Shown here piece by piece: positions 1 to 8,033 of a stretch of 16,578 nt of DNA. Numbering within the stretch: the first letter of the stretch is position 1; each line of letters begins with the position of its first letter. The DNA is from CAYRNC01 sp964425645. GTDB taxonomy: Bacteria > Bacillota > Clostridia > Peptostreptococcales > Anaerovoracaceae. The DNA is taken from assembly GCA_964425645.1 (NCBI GenBank), contig CAYRNC010000032.1:1-16578 (forward strand). The letters are read 5' to 3'. A model generated the notes under the pieces. That model did no database searches. It saw nothing but the letters and a program-made list of their open reading frames with translations, and was not told the origin of the DNA. Made by a program: the position numbers and the translations under genes.

Positions 1-142
1 GGCGACAATAGGCGATCAACGTCTCTTAGCTCCTTTTGCATTTCAATCCACGCCCCCCTACGCGGGGGGCGACAGCGACGTTATAAGCGTCATGTTGTCT
101 ACGCTTAAATTTCAATCCACGCCCCCCTACGCGGGGGGCGAC
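1..142 (-). CRISPR. Type I-C CRISPR array, leader-proximal end (array continues beyond the left edge)
   Basis: Two identical 34-base repeats lie at 40-73 and 109-142, and bases 1-6 (GGCGAC) match the end of a further repeat cut by the window edge. Read on the minus strand the repeat begins GTCGCCCCCC and ends GTGGATTGAAAT, the form known for type I-C. Its centre can fold into an 8-bp stem (CGCCCCCC with GGGGGGCG, loop TACGC), the hairpin that Cas5c recognises and cuts. Spacers are at 7-39 (33 bases) and 74-108 (35 bases), normal lengths for I-C. The array is on the same strand as the cas operon and directly behind its leader, so spacer 74-108 is the most recent acquisition. Spacer origin cannot be told from this window; neither spacer has an obvious match elsewhere in it. 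Confidence 0.97.
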
Positions 143-309
143 CGCAACATATGGTTTCAATAAATTCCCTCCCACCATATCTCGTTATGTAGCCCATATG
201 CTAGTCAAACATTGCAATCGTATTTTTGCTCCACATGCATTATCTGTTTATTTTGATAAGTTTATAGTGCGAAGCTCCCGATAATTTGTTGTTTGATTGT
301 AGTTCGCAC
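143..309 (-). promoter_or_regulatory. CRISPR leader between cas2 and the first repeat
   Basis: This 167-base AT-rich stretch separates the cas2 stop codon from the first repeat and has no plausible gene. Leaders of type I arrays carry the array promoter and the signals that direct Cas1-Cas2 to insert at the first repeat. Seen here are a 7-bp inverted repeat ATATGGT/ACCATAT (149-155 and 174-180) only six bases from the repeat, a second 7-bp inverted repeat at 267-309, and two CATATG sites (148-153 and 196-201). On the minus strand a TTGACT box (203-208) could be a -35 element, but no good -10 lies at the right distance, so the promoter is not resolved. Confidence 0.8.
267..309 (-). other. Inverted repeat abutting the cas2 stop codon
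   Basis: GTGCGAA (267-273) and TTCGCAC (303-309) are perfect reverse complements separated by 29 bases, and the second arm touches the cas2 stop codon at 310-312. From memory, many type I-C loci have a similar GTGCGAA...TTCGCAC element just after cas2, so this looks like a conserved part of the I-C leader rather than chance. It could fold in the cas2 mRNA or be a protein site; its role is not evident from sequence. Confidence 0.6.
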
Positions 310-600
310 CTATATAATTAACCTGCCATCTAATGGGATTGATGGCTTTATTCCTACATGTATAACCTTACCATCATACTTCATACCAAGATTATAAAAC
401 CTTAAACTGTCTTCACTAATGTTAATTATTCTTTTTAACTCTGCTTGCAATGAAATGTATTGTGAATAATCAAGGATACATTCAAATACAGAATTTTGGA
501 CCCTCTGCCCATGCGCCTCGCATTTTTTTGCAACCCTTGAAAGTCTACGCTTGCCCTCTCTTGTTTCAGTCGAAACATCATATGTAACCAGAATAAGCAT
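310..600 (-). CDS. cas2: CRISPR-associated endonuclease Cas2 (type I-C)
   Basis: This 96-residue protein has the usual Cas2 length and ferredoxin-like fold pattern. It opens MLILVTYDVS, with the conserved first-strand aspartate at residue 8, and contains GQRVQNSVFEC, typical of the family. Cas2 forms the dimer that bridges two Cas1 dimers in the spacer-integration complex. The frame stays open upstream to 702, but the ATG at 598-600 is chosen because GAGGT lies just ahead of it and because the extension would overlap the end of cas1 and has no Cas2 character. The cas1 stop codon is 7 bases upstream. It is the last cas gene before the leader. Confidence 0.96.
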   Translation of the reverse strand: MLILVTYDVSTETREGKRRLSRVAKKCEAHGQRVQNSVFECILDYSQYISLQAELKRIINISEDSLRFYNLGMKYDGKVIHVGIKPSIPLDGRLII

Positions 601-607
601 CGATACC

Positions 608-1642
608 TCATTTCCATAAAAATACGGGGTAACTGTCCAGATCCTTTCGTATTGTCCGTGTAAGCAAAAGCGCCTGAACATGGGGCACAATTCCCCATTC
701 AACCTTTTCCTCTAGAAAAGGATGCGTTATTATATCTTTTTTCCTTGTCTGCCAAGCAGCAAGAAACTTTTTTCTTGCATCATCGGACAATAAAACAGCA
801 CCACTTTCCGAAAATCTAAAATCCTTTTGCGTTATTTCTTGTCGATTTATCAAAGATAATACGAATCTGTCCGCAACAATAGGCCTAAGCTCTTCCATTA
901 AATCAAGACCCAGCGAAGCTCTTCCTGGCCGATCCCTGTGCAGAAACCCAACAAAGGCGTCTAGGCCCACCCCTTCTAAAGCGTGACGACAATCAGCGGC
1001 CAATAATACATAGGAAAATGAAAGTAATGCATTTATTGGATCCGTAGGTGGGCGTCGATTTCTTTTATTAAAGGCAAAAAAGTCCGTATTCTGTAATATG
1101 AGCTCATTAAAGACATTGTAATAACAATGTGCAGCATTTCCCTCTAAAGCCCTTAGCACCTTAAGGTTTGTGCATTCCAAGGTTTCTTTCATAAGGCCGG
1201 TAATGCGTGTGGTACTTTTTTTAATCGCTTCTACATCTACCCGTAACTCATGATCACGTGTCGCCCTTTCAAGAACCCACTTGGCATTATGTAATTTACC
1301 AAATATGAAATTCCTTGCATATGTGCAGCTTCTTTCTTCATCATCAGAAATGCGATACTGTTCTTTTCTCAAGATAACATTACCTTTGCTGACGCCTATT
1401 ATTGAACCTAAAAACTTTCCGTTTTCGGTAAGGAATGTAATTAATATATTTCTCCTTGCACATTCAGCAATAAGAGCAGGGCTGCAACCAATATCATATC
1501 CAAAGCGAATAATGGACTCAATATTTAGCAGCGGAACCCTTAAAATAGTTTCGCCCTTCTCTTTTACCATTACCGCCTCATTTTCTAATGCAAGAAAAGT
1601 ATCCGGTTTTGTTATATACAAAGTGTTTAGTAGTTTTTTCAA
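608..1642 (-). CDS. cas1: CRISPR-associated endonuclease/integrase Cas1 (type I-C)
   Basis: This 344-residue Cas1 matches the usual I-C length of about 343. The metal-binding residues are visible: E167 in RALEGNAA, H235 in GFLHRDRPGRASLG, and E250 in LDLMEELRP, with D247 beside it. Cas1 catalyses the transesterification that inserts new spacers at the leader end of the array, working with Cas2 and, in this subtype, Cas4. It starts with TTG at 1640-1642, overlapping the cas4 stop codon by four bases (TTGA). A GGGGA stretch about nine bases upstream serves as ribosome binding site, so translation is probably coupled to cas4. No truncation or missing key residue was found. Confidence 0.97.
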   Translation of the reverse strand: MKKLLNTLYITKPDTFLALENEAVMVKEKGETILRVPLLNIESIIRFGYDIGCSPALIAECARRNILITFLTENGKFLGSIIGVSKGNVILRKEQYRISDDEERSCTYARNFIFGKLHNAKWVLERATRDHELRVDVEAIKKSTTRITGLMKETLECTNLKVLRALEGNAAHCYYNVFNELILQNTDFFAFNKRNRRPPTDPINALLSFSYVLLAADCRHALEGVGLDAFVGFLHRDRPGRASLGLDLMEELRPIVADRFVLSLINRQEITQKDFRFSESGAVLLSDDARKKFLAAWQTRKKDIITHPFLEEKVEWGIVPHVQALLLTRTIRKDLDSYPVFLWK

Positions 1643-2295
1643 TCATTCATTCCCCGCAATAGATATTCTCCCACTGATATTTTTGACCCGCCTAATTCAG
1701 GTAAACAAATATCTTTTAGAGAACACTGATTGCAAAACCTGCTTATAATTGCCTTAGGGGTTCTTTTTGAATAGTAGGTCTTATGCATTTCTATAGAATA
1801 TTTTTTTACTTTTTGCCTTAGCTTGTCCGTTAATTCTATCTCCGTTCTTCGATGTGATGCACCATAAAACAGGGCAGCTATTTCAATACTACAGCATAAC
1901 ATTTCCTCCAAACATATCGCTTGTGCACAAAGCTGAACTGAATCCGCCTCAACAGATTGTCCTTTTCCACGTTTGTACTCGATTGGGTAAATCTTATACT
2001 TACCCTTGTACTTGGGTAGATATACCCCTTCATCATCTTTTAAAAGCTGTACGATATCACATTCGCCGGAAATGCCTAACTTTTTTGAAGCAACCTTAAG
2101 TGAATTCACTATTATTGACTCTCCTCTTTTCTCAGCAATACTGCCATCGTGGGCTTTCTTATGCATTATCCGCCCCGCAGTAGTCCACCGGTTGTCCTCC
2201 CACTGATTTTCAATATAAATCAGCGCCCATCGCCTACGGCAAAGGGAAAAGTGTTGAAACCCGGATATTTGTAAATAATCATCCTCTGCATACAT
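1639..2295 (-). CDS. cas4: CRISPR-associated exonuclease Cas4 (RecB-like, Fe-S protein)
   Basis: Cas4 trims prespacer ends and checks the PAM before Cas1-Cas2 integration. The 218 residues show the family plan: C19 near the N-terminus, H45, D80, the E106-Y-K108 nuclease motif in PIEYKRGKG, Q121/Q125 of the QhxxY-like helix, then C188, C191 and C197 near the C-terminus. The four cysteines should hold a [4Fe-4S] cluster and H45/D80/E106/K108 the RecB-type active site. The ATG (2293-2295) overlaps the cas7 stop codon by one base (TAATG), and the stop overlaps the cas1 start, so the gene is translationally linked on both sides. All key residues are present, so it should be active. Confidence 0.96.
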   Translation of the reverse strand: MYAEDDYLQISGFQHFSLCRRRWALIYIENQWEDNRWTTAGRIMHKKAHDGSIAEKRGESIIVNSLKVASKKLGISGECDIVQLLKDDEGVYLPKYKGKYKIYPIEYKRGKGQSVEADSVQLCAQAICLEEMLCCSIEIAALFYGASHRRTEIELTDKLRQKVKKYSIEMHKTYYSKRTPKAIISRFCNQCSLKDICLPELGGSKISVGEYLLRGMND

Positions 2296-3176
2296 TACAG
2301 TTTCACAATTAATTCTACATCAATACCGTCAATTTTACCCGCTTCGGGTGCCGTAATCCGGTAATCGCCAAATACCCTGGCCGGCCTTGATTCATCCTTT
2401 CGTTTTGCTATGATTTTATCAAAAAGGATATGAGATGGCGCATTCCCAAGTATACTTTCATGCTTAAACACGTAAAGTTTTCTGACTGCCATTTTCCCCC
2501 TTGCTGCGGAACGATCATGTTCAAACATATTAATAAGCGCCTGCCAAAAAAGTTCCAAATCCTCCTCACTAAATCCTGTTTCTTTTTGGGCCAGATTTGC
2601 GGATATATATCCTTCCGCACGATATAGCCCATATGGTACAACCGCCTTGCGACCCATTTCATTTTTGGGATCAGAATCGTTGAATTTTTCTTCAGTTGTT
2701 ATAGCTAACCGCGTAATACTAAGGTCATTTATGAAGATCGGGTCAACGCTTCTTGCAAAATTAATTTGTACAGGCCCACGCACAATCCCTGCAGGATCAT
2801 CACCGGTGGACATAACAGCACCAAAAGTACGAACGTCATAATAGTTTTGGCACATCCATTCTCTGGCCTTGGCTATTTCATCCTTTGTATGTTTTTTGCT
2901 ATTTGTCTCTTGCCCCAAAGTCTTGTGTGCCGTTGCAAACTTCGTATTTAGTGCAGCATCCATTTTAATTAAGATATTATTATACTCTTTGCCCTCCATT
3001 ACAATTTCCACATAGTTTCTTATTTTCCTTTTTAAACAGACATCTGTAACTATCCCATTCCCGGTTTCAGCATCAGTACGTGGATGATTGCCGGCATCAG
3101 GGTCCCCGTTAGGGTTCCCATTTTCTACATCAAAAAATACTACGAACTCATATCTGTTTTTGATAACATTCAACAT
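2295..3176 (-). CDS. cas7: Type I-C Cascade backbone protein Cas7 (Csd2)
   Basis: Cas7c polymerises along the crRNA and forms the backbone of the I-C Cascade. The protein has the Csd2 opening FVVFFDVENGNPNGDPDAG, a RAMP-fold signature of this subtype, followed by RTDAETGNGIVTDVCLKRKI and later MSTGDDPAGIVRGPVQ. The frame runs up to a GTG at 3198-3200 overlapping the cas8c stop codon, but the ATG at 3174-3176 is preferred. A perfect AGGAGG (3187-3192) lies 10 bases ahead of it, and family members begin close to this point, giving 293 residues. The GTG start would place the AGGAGG inside the coding region. The stop codon overlaps the cas4 start by one base. Confidence 0.95.
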   Translation of the reverse strand: MLNVIKNRYEFVVFFDVENGNPNGDPDAGNHPRTDAETGNGIVTDVCLKRKIRNYVEIVMEGKEYNNILIKMDAALNTKFATAHKTLGQETNSKKHTKDEIAKAREWMCQNYYDVRTFGAVMSTGDDPAGIVRGPVQINFARSVDPIFINDLSITRLAITTEEKFNDSDPKNEMGRKAVVPYGLYRAEGYISANLAQKETGFSEEDLELFWQALINMFEHDRSAARGKMAVRKLYVFKHESILGNAPSHILFDKIIAKRKDESRPARVFGDYRITAPEAGKIDGIDVELIVKL

Positions 3177-3199
3177 TTCGGTTATTCCTCCTATGTACA

Positions 3200-3559
3200 C
3201 TAATCATCAGTATTTTTCTTTTTCCATAAATCTACACGTTGCTGATAATACCCAAGAATAAAACTTCCTTGCTTATCCATGTCTAATTGTTTGGGAAAAC
3301 TGTCACCTAGTTCAGCAATTATCTCATCAAGCAATCTTTCAAAACGTATTCCCTTTTTTTCAAGTTTTGAGACATGGTTTTGATATCCCTTAAGTAATGA
3401 TGGAAAAACTGATGCAGGCGTGCTGCTGGCGGAAGCAAAGAATCTATCCTTAATGGTAGATGACAGCTTTGGAATTGCCTCTTGTTGGGTTTTTTCCATA
3501 ACCGCAAACAATCTGCCAAGCAGGTATGCCTCGCCCGAGATATTTTTGTTTAATTCCAA
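3200..3559 (-). CDS. cas11c: Cas11c small subunit translated from an internal start inside cas8c
   Basis: Within cas8c an in-frame TTG at codon 501 (3557-3559) is preceded by a perfect AAGGAGG (3568-3574) at 8 bases, the ideal arrangement for independent initiation. Starting there gives a 119-residue, mostly helical protein that opens (M)ELNKNISGEAYLLGRLFAV and ends with the Cas8c C-terminus. Established work on type I-C (Desulfovibrio vulgaris and others) shows that the small subunit Cas11c is made exactly this way from the 3' part of cas8c, and that it is needed in two copies to stabilise the non-target strand path. Size, location and signal agree here. The non-ATG start would hide it from gene callers. 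Production of the protein is inferred, not shown. Confidence 0.85.
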   Translation of the reverse strand: MELNKNISGEAYLLGRLFAVMEKTQQEAIPKLSSTIKDRFFASASSTPASVFPSLLKGYQNHVSKLEKKGIRFERLLDEIIAELGDSFPKQLDMDKQGSFILGYYQQRVDLWKKKNTDD

Positions 3560-5059
3560 GTTTATTTCCTCCTTCTTTATATTTTTTCTATTCTTCCTGA
3601 TCAAATATGCTTTAATAAATGCAATCCGCGTATTTGTAATGTTTGCAAGCATTCCTGCCTTTTGTTTATCATCTGAATTTGCATGATCGGTTTTCACCCT
3701 TGCAATCATCTCAGCAAACAATGCAGAAGGATATATATGATTATTAATTACTGCTTCAAATAAAGAGCCTGTGAAATTGGGATTTACTTTACTATTCCGT
3801 CCCTTTGTGATAGCCGATGAAATAGTGGCATCCGGTATTCTCCATAAGGGAATCTGTTTGAATTCACCCTTTGAATCTGACAACATCATATCTGCATGAT
3901 GTTTTAAAATATTAGTCCTAAAGGCCCCCAAGGTGGTATTATAGTATCTTCTGACAGATATCCTCCCTGCATTTGGTGACAGAATAAGCAGATGAAATCT
4001 GGTGTCATCTTTAACATCAAAGCTGATAGGCGCCTGTCCATCCCTAATAAGTTTAAGTGCCGACATTACCCTGCTTTCTACGGTTTTTTCTTCGCTTTCT
4101 GTCGGTTTAGAACCAAGAAGATCCCAAATCTCATCAACGTATTTCACATTGTCACATTCCGCCCAGAATACAAATGTTTCGTTGCCGATTACTATTTTAT
4201 TCTTTGAATCCTTTTGTAAAAAGTAATTTAATGCACCGGTATATTTACGCATAACATTCTCTGAAATTGGACCGTTAAAACTTTGTGCCTTGTTATATGA
4301 TTCAAAGGAGGGACTATTATACGATACTATTGCAGCACCACTTGGTTGTGTACCGAGAACGCCTTTTACCGGGAAATGCTTTCTTGCAATTACGTCATCC
4401 TTGCCCGAAACACAACACTGCCCTATTACACTTTTTTCCGTCATTTCATCGGCAGCACTTTGGAAAAGCTCCTCCCATTTGTTTAATATGCCTGTATCAT
4501 CTATCGATTTGTTGTTTACTGAATTTAAAGCAAAGATAACAATGCCCTTTAGGTCCTTAAGTTTCTTCTCGCCATTTTTATCGAAATAGAAGAAGAGTTC
4601 ATTATATTTTTCCTGTTCCGGATTCCAGTTTTCGTAAAATTTCAGAATGGAAGCAGCACTTTCGCCCGGCACATTTTTCAAATCATTTAAAATTTTTTCT
4701 TTAAAACTGTCATAGCTTTTTTTGGCTTTATCGGTTTGCAGCAACATCCTGTATTTCTCGGTTTCACCCGCACTTACAACTTCAAGACCGAAAACATACG
4801 AAAACGTGTCGCACAAATAGTTTGGGATGACACTTGTTCTGCCAAGCCTTTCGGGAATCCTTTCTGTTTTTATTACCTCCCTACTCTTGCCATTCGATAC
4901 AACAGACTTAGTGTTAGAAATTAAATCCGTAAGCATGCCCTCCGCATCAATAGTCGCAATAAAGGGTACGCTTTCAAAAGAATAGCCGTCCCTTTTTATT
5001 TCTGCATCATTGCTGCTGCAAAGCCTGTCATAGGCGTCGGCCAAAGCATTAATTATCAT
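3200..5059 (-). CDS. cas8c: Type I-C Cascade large subunit Cas8c (Csd1)
   Basis: Cas8c is the large subunit that recognises the PAM, opens the target duplex and recruits Cas3. The 619 residues fit the usual Csd1 length of roughly 570-640. Family-like stretches include CCVSGKDDVIARKHFPVKG (about 215-233), VSYNSPSFESY (about 245-255) and NETFVFWAE (about 293-301). The C-terminal 119 residues form a helical domain that also seems to be made separately (see the internal cas11c entry). The ATG (5057-5059) overlaps the cas5 stop codon as ATGA, and a purine-rich GGAGAGGGGG just upstream can act as ribosome binding site. No frameshift or internal stop was found. Overall homology is recognised by length, motifs and position rather than catalytic residues, as the family is not an enzyme. 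Confidence 0.95.
   Translation of the reverse strand: MIINALADAYDRLCSSNDAEIKRDGYSFESVPFIATIDAEGMLTDLISNTKSVVSNGKSREVIKTERIPERLGRTSVIPNYLCDTFSYVFGLEVVSAGETEKYRMLLQTDKAKKSYDSFKEKILNDLKNVPGESAASILKFYENWNPEQEKYNELFFYFDKNGEKKLKDLKGIVIFALNSVNNKSIDDTGILNKWEELFQSAADEMTEKSVIGQCCVSGKDDVIARKHFPVKGVLGTQPSGAAIVSYNSPSFESYNKAQSFNGPISENVMRKYTGALNYFLQKDSKNKIVIGNETFVFWAECDNVKYVDEIWDLLGSKPTESEEKTVESRVMSALKLIRDGQAPISFDVKDDTRFHLLILSPNAGRISVRRYYNTTLGAFRTNILKHHADMMLSDSKGEFKQIPLWRIPDATISSAITKGRNSKVNPNFTGSLFEAVINNHIYPSALFAEMIARVKTDHANSDDKQKAGMLANITNTRIAFIKAYLIRKNRKNIKKEEINLELNKNISGEAYLLGRLFAVMEKTQQEAIPKLSSTIKDRFFASASSTPASVFPSLLKGYQNHVSKLEKKGIRFERLLDEIIAELGDSFPKQLDMDKQGSFILGYYQQRVDLWKKKNTDD
3568..3574 (-). promoter_or_regulatory. 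Internal Shine-Dalgarno for cas11c
   Basis: On the minus strand the bases read AAGGAGG, fully complementary to the 16S rRNA 3' end, in the middle of the cas8c coding sequence (codons 496-498, K-E-E). The spacing to the in-frame TTG is 8 bases. It is the strongest match to the consensus seen inside this gene and decides the cas11c start. Confidence 0.85.
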
Positions 5060-5736
5060 TCATACACCCCCTCTCCATAATACTTTGCTACATCGATGAT
5101 TCCATTTTTCATTAGCGGGCGATAAAAAACAGGATCAGCATCATTTAATGCCTTGCCATCCTCATACCTGAAATCCAAATCATAAAGCATAAACCCCAAG
5201 TCTAGCTCACCCTCTAGTGTACTTTTTATTATTTCATCCTCACCTATCAAACGGAAATTTGCTGAAAAATCCTTTAGACCTAAACACGGCTGCTTATAGC
5301 ATTGTCCTTCTCTCATGCGCCTTAAGGCGATATTATAGTGTTTCTTTGAATCATTCGTATCATCTCCTATCCCCGTTGGGACAAAGTGAGCCTCTATAAT
5401 GTAATCTACATTTTTAAGATACAACATTCTTCTTTGCGCTATATCTTCCTTTGAAAAAATCACAAAACTGTCCCCGTTAATGTTGTCCAGGTTTTTAGGG
5501 GGCTTCTTGGCTTTTGATTTTACTTCATTAATCATGATATTTCCGAATTCTATTGGATTTAGCACTATAATTCTATCGATAATCCATTTAATTGACGGCT
5601 TCCAATAAATGCTTTCAATTATGCCCCTGGCTGCAGACGGTGTTATTACATCATAGCTCACTCTTTCCACTTTCATCTCGGGTCTGGTGAAGCATGCATA
5701 ATCTCCCCAAACCCTTAACTTAATTCCGTATCCCAT
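5056..5736 (-). CDS. cas5c: Cas5c (Cas5d), crRNA-processing endoribonuclease and Cascade subunit
   Basis: In type I-C there is no Cas6; Cas5c cuts the pre-crRNA at the base of the repeat hairpin and then caps the crRNA 5' handle. The protein (226 residues from the chosen start) begins MGYGIKLRVWGDYACFTRPE, the standard opening. Residues aligning with the catalytic triad known from Bacillus halodurans Cas5d (Y46, K116, H117) are present: Y44 in SIYWKP and K132-H133 in SKKHYN. The frame extends to an ATG at 5773-5775, but the ATG at 5734-5736 matches the family N-terminus and has GGGAGG about nine bases upstream. The extended form of 239 residues remains possible, because its ATG sits 5 bases after the cas3 stop. 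The stop codon overlaps the cas8c start (ATGA). Confidence 0.94.
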   Translation of the reverse strand: MGYGIKLRVWGDYACFTRPEMKVERVSYDVITPSAARGIIESIYWKPSIKWIIDRIIVLNPIEFGNIMINEVKSKAKKPPKNLDNINGDSFVIFSKEDIAQRRMLYLKNVDYIIEAHFVPTGIGDDTNDSKKHYNIALRRMREGQCYKQPCLGLKDFSANFRLIGEDEIIKSTLEGELDLGFMLYDLDFRYEDGKALNDADPVFYRPLMKNGIIDVAKYYGEGVYE

Positions 5737-5780
5737 AACCTGTAACCTCCCTGTTTTAAATATTCCCGTGGACATACCGC

Positions 5781-8006
5781 CTACAAAATATAGGCCAAAG
5801 GGTCCGATTCCCTTATACCAGATACTTGCAGACCAAGCTCATCACTGTAAAGTCCCATATCCGTAAGTATTGATTTTTTATCGCTGTCCCCCAGATTAAT
5901 AAGTTTGTGATTTTCATTTAAATATCTATGCTCCCACGAATATACCGATACTGTGTACTGTTCTAATTTCCTATGCAGCATTCTAAGATCAGAATTAAAT
6001 AATGAATTATTTATTTCTTGAATCAAATTATTTGCTTTAACGTTATATGGAATTATTACATCTTTTTTGTTTGCGTCGCTAATATAACTAAATCGTTTGG
6101 CACACTCTTCAAAATCAAATTTTAAAAGTGGCATTTTGTTGTTGTCCGAACTGAATTGGAAAAGCTCTAATATTCCTTGTTCATCAATATCTTTATCTTT
6201 ATATTCTAGTAATTCCTGAAAATATTCCTCAATATATTTAAGCTCGAAAATATCATCATTGTTTTCCAAAGCTTTTTTGCAAATTGCCCTGGATATGTTT
6301 TTATATATTGGAATATCGCCTTTGTAAGGATCACCTTCTATTGCTTCAAATATGTATACATTACTGTTTGATCTTTTCCCCTCCCTGTTGCATCTGCCGC
6401 CTGCCTGAATAATAGAATCTATTCCGGACAAACTTCGAAAAACTGCTTCAAAATCCAAATTAACTCCGCATTCTATTAACGGAGTTGAAACGACAGTGCA
6501 AGGAATGTTGCTTTCTAAATCATTTTTTATATTATTCAGGACCCTTTTCCTGTTTTCCGGTGTCATAAGCGTGCTGAGATGATATTTTCTTGTTGCCTGT
6601 GGAAGACTTTTAAATAACAAACCGGCATGCTTCCGTGAGTTTACAATAATGAGATTTGATTTCCTGTGGTCTATTAAGCCGATAATTTCGGCATCAGTCT
6701 TTTTATCTATCCATTTACCTGTTACTCTTTTCATGTCTTTATAATGACGGCTATAATCATTATTTATCTCCGTTATTATTGAATCGATATGCATATATTG
6801 CTTAAAGTCAGGGCATGTAGCCGACATTAACAGGGCTGTGCAACCGAAATCTCTTGTTAGAACGTCTATAGCCCGCAGGCAAGGTTTAAGATAAGGTATC
6901 GGCAACATCTGTGCCTCATCAAAAACAATTATGCTGTTTGCTACGTTATGTATCTTACGACATTTCCCTCTTTTATTCGAAAATAAGGAGTCAAAGAATT
7001 GGACATTTGTTGTTAAAACAATCGGGGCATCCCAATTTTCTGTTGCTAAATGTTTAGGTGTCTCCTCATGCATACTTTCTTCTAAAACAACACTTGAGTG
7101 ATGCTCTAAAATAGAAGATTCGCCAAAGATATTTTTAAACTCTTTTGCGGTTTGATCGATAATTGCGGTATAAGGAATTACGTAGATTATTCTGCTGTGA
7201 TTATTTCGAATCAGGTGGTTAATTGCAAAGGTCATAGAAGATAATGTTTTCCCCCCGCCGGTCGGTACTGTCAAAGAAAACAACCCCGATTTTGAATTTG
7301 CGGCTTTTTCACAGAAGTTCTTAATTTCTATCCTTCTTATATTGATATCTTCCGTTTTCTTATTAAAATTATTATACTTCTCATTCAATTTTTCCCTTAA
7401 TTTTTCGAAATCGACTGTAAGAACACTTCTTGGAACTCCATTGTTGTAAAACCTTTCTGTTTCAAGGGAATCAGCATCTACCAGTGCTGAAAACAGCATT
7501 CTAACTAATAAAGAAAACGCAAAGGGTTTGTCCGTTGCGTTTACGTAGCAAAAATTCTTGAGCCAAAATGGTATCTTTTTTTTGGTAAATTCATGTTTAT
7601 ATGCAGAATAATCTTCGGTTTTTCTTTTAAGTCTTGCTAATAGCGTTTGCTTCTGACTAATATCGTCCTCTGTACCACAATCAGGTAATCCTGAATGATG
7701 ACCTGCAATGACATAAGAAAGGATTTGTCTGTTAATAATGTCATCGGGCTCCGATAGGATATTTATCAATTCTTTTGCACCACAAATTGAATGCTCAACC
7801 TGTATGTTTTTACCTTCAATTCTTTTTTGAAAGGATTCTTGATATTTACCTATATCGTGCAAATATCCTGCATTGAAACCAAGCTCTGAAAACCCAAATA
7901 CATTACAAAATCCGGCTGTTTTATCAGAAACATTTTTCAAATGATCGGTTAATAATTCCCACTCGGCTTTATTTGAACCATTACTATGTGCATAATATTT
8001 CATCAT
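5781..8006 (-). CDS. cas3: CRISPR-associated helicase/nuclease Cas3 (HD domain fused, type I-C)
   Basis: Cas3 is recruited by Cascade to degrade the target DNA. In this 741-residue protein the N-terminal HD nuclease domain (about 1-185) shows H22, the H50-D51 pair in YLHDIGKYQ, H72, H103-H104 in AGHHSGLPD, and D177/D179. The superfamily 2 helicase follows: Walker A PTGGGKT (248-254), DEAQ box (363-366), SAT motif (395-397), and motif VI QAGGRCNREG (533-542). The C-terminal part (about 600-741) is the accessory domain. Two ATGs stand in tandem; the first (8004-8006) is used, with AAGGAGA about six bases upstream. It is the first gene of the operon. HD and helicase motifs are intact, so it should be active. 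Confidence 0.97.
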   Translation of the reverse strand: MMKYYAHSNGSNKAEWELLTDHLKNVSDKTAGFCNVFGFSELGFNAGYLHDIGKYQESFQKRIEGKNIQVEHSICGAKELINILSEPDDIINRQILSYVIAGHHSGLPDCGTEDDISQKQTLLARLKRKTEDYSAYKHEFTKKKIPFWLKNFCYVNATDKPFAFSLLVRMLFSALVDADSLETERFYNNGVPRSVLTVDFEKLREKLNEKYNNFNKKTEDINIRRIEIKNFCEKAANSKSGLFSLTVPTGGGKTLSSMTFAINHLIRNNHSRIIYVIPYTAIIDQTAKEFKNIFGESSILEHHSSVVLEESMHEETPKHLATENWDAPIVLTTNVQFFDSLFSNKRGKCRKIHNVANSIIVFDEAQMLPIPYLKPCLRAIDVLTRDFGCTALLMSATCPDFKQYMHIDSIITEINNDYSRHYKDMKRVTGKWIDKKTDAEIIGLIDHRKSNLIIVNSRKHAGLLFKSLPQATRKYHLSTLMTPENRKRVLNNIKNDLESNIPCTVVSTPLIECGVNLDFEAVFRSLSGIDSIIQAGGRCNREGKRSNSNVYIFEAIEGDPYKGDIPIYKNISRAICKKALENNDDIFELKYIEEYFQELLEYKDKDIDEQGILELFQFSSDNNKMPLLKFDFEECAKRFSYISDANKKDVIIPYNVKANNLIQEINNSLFNSDLRMLHRKLEQYTVSVYSWEHRYLNENHKLINLGDSDKKSILTDMGLYSDELGLQVSGIRESDPLAYIL

Positions 8007-8033
8007 ACAAGTTCTCCTTCAAGCGAAGTTCTA

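Noticed and set aside
601..702. N-terminal extension of Cas2 by 34 residues
   Set aside because: It overlaps the cas1 3' end, has no Cas2-like sequence, and the internal ATG at 598-600 has a good ribosome binding site.
1281..1748. 155-codon plus-strand frame opposite cas1
   Set aside because: It is a shadow of the cas1/cas4 coding region with no protein-family features.
3177..3200. GTG start for cas7 at 3198-3200
   Set aside because: It would put the perfect AGGAGG inside the gene; the ATG at 3174-3176 fits both the ribosome binding site and the family N-terminus.
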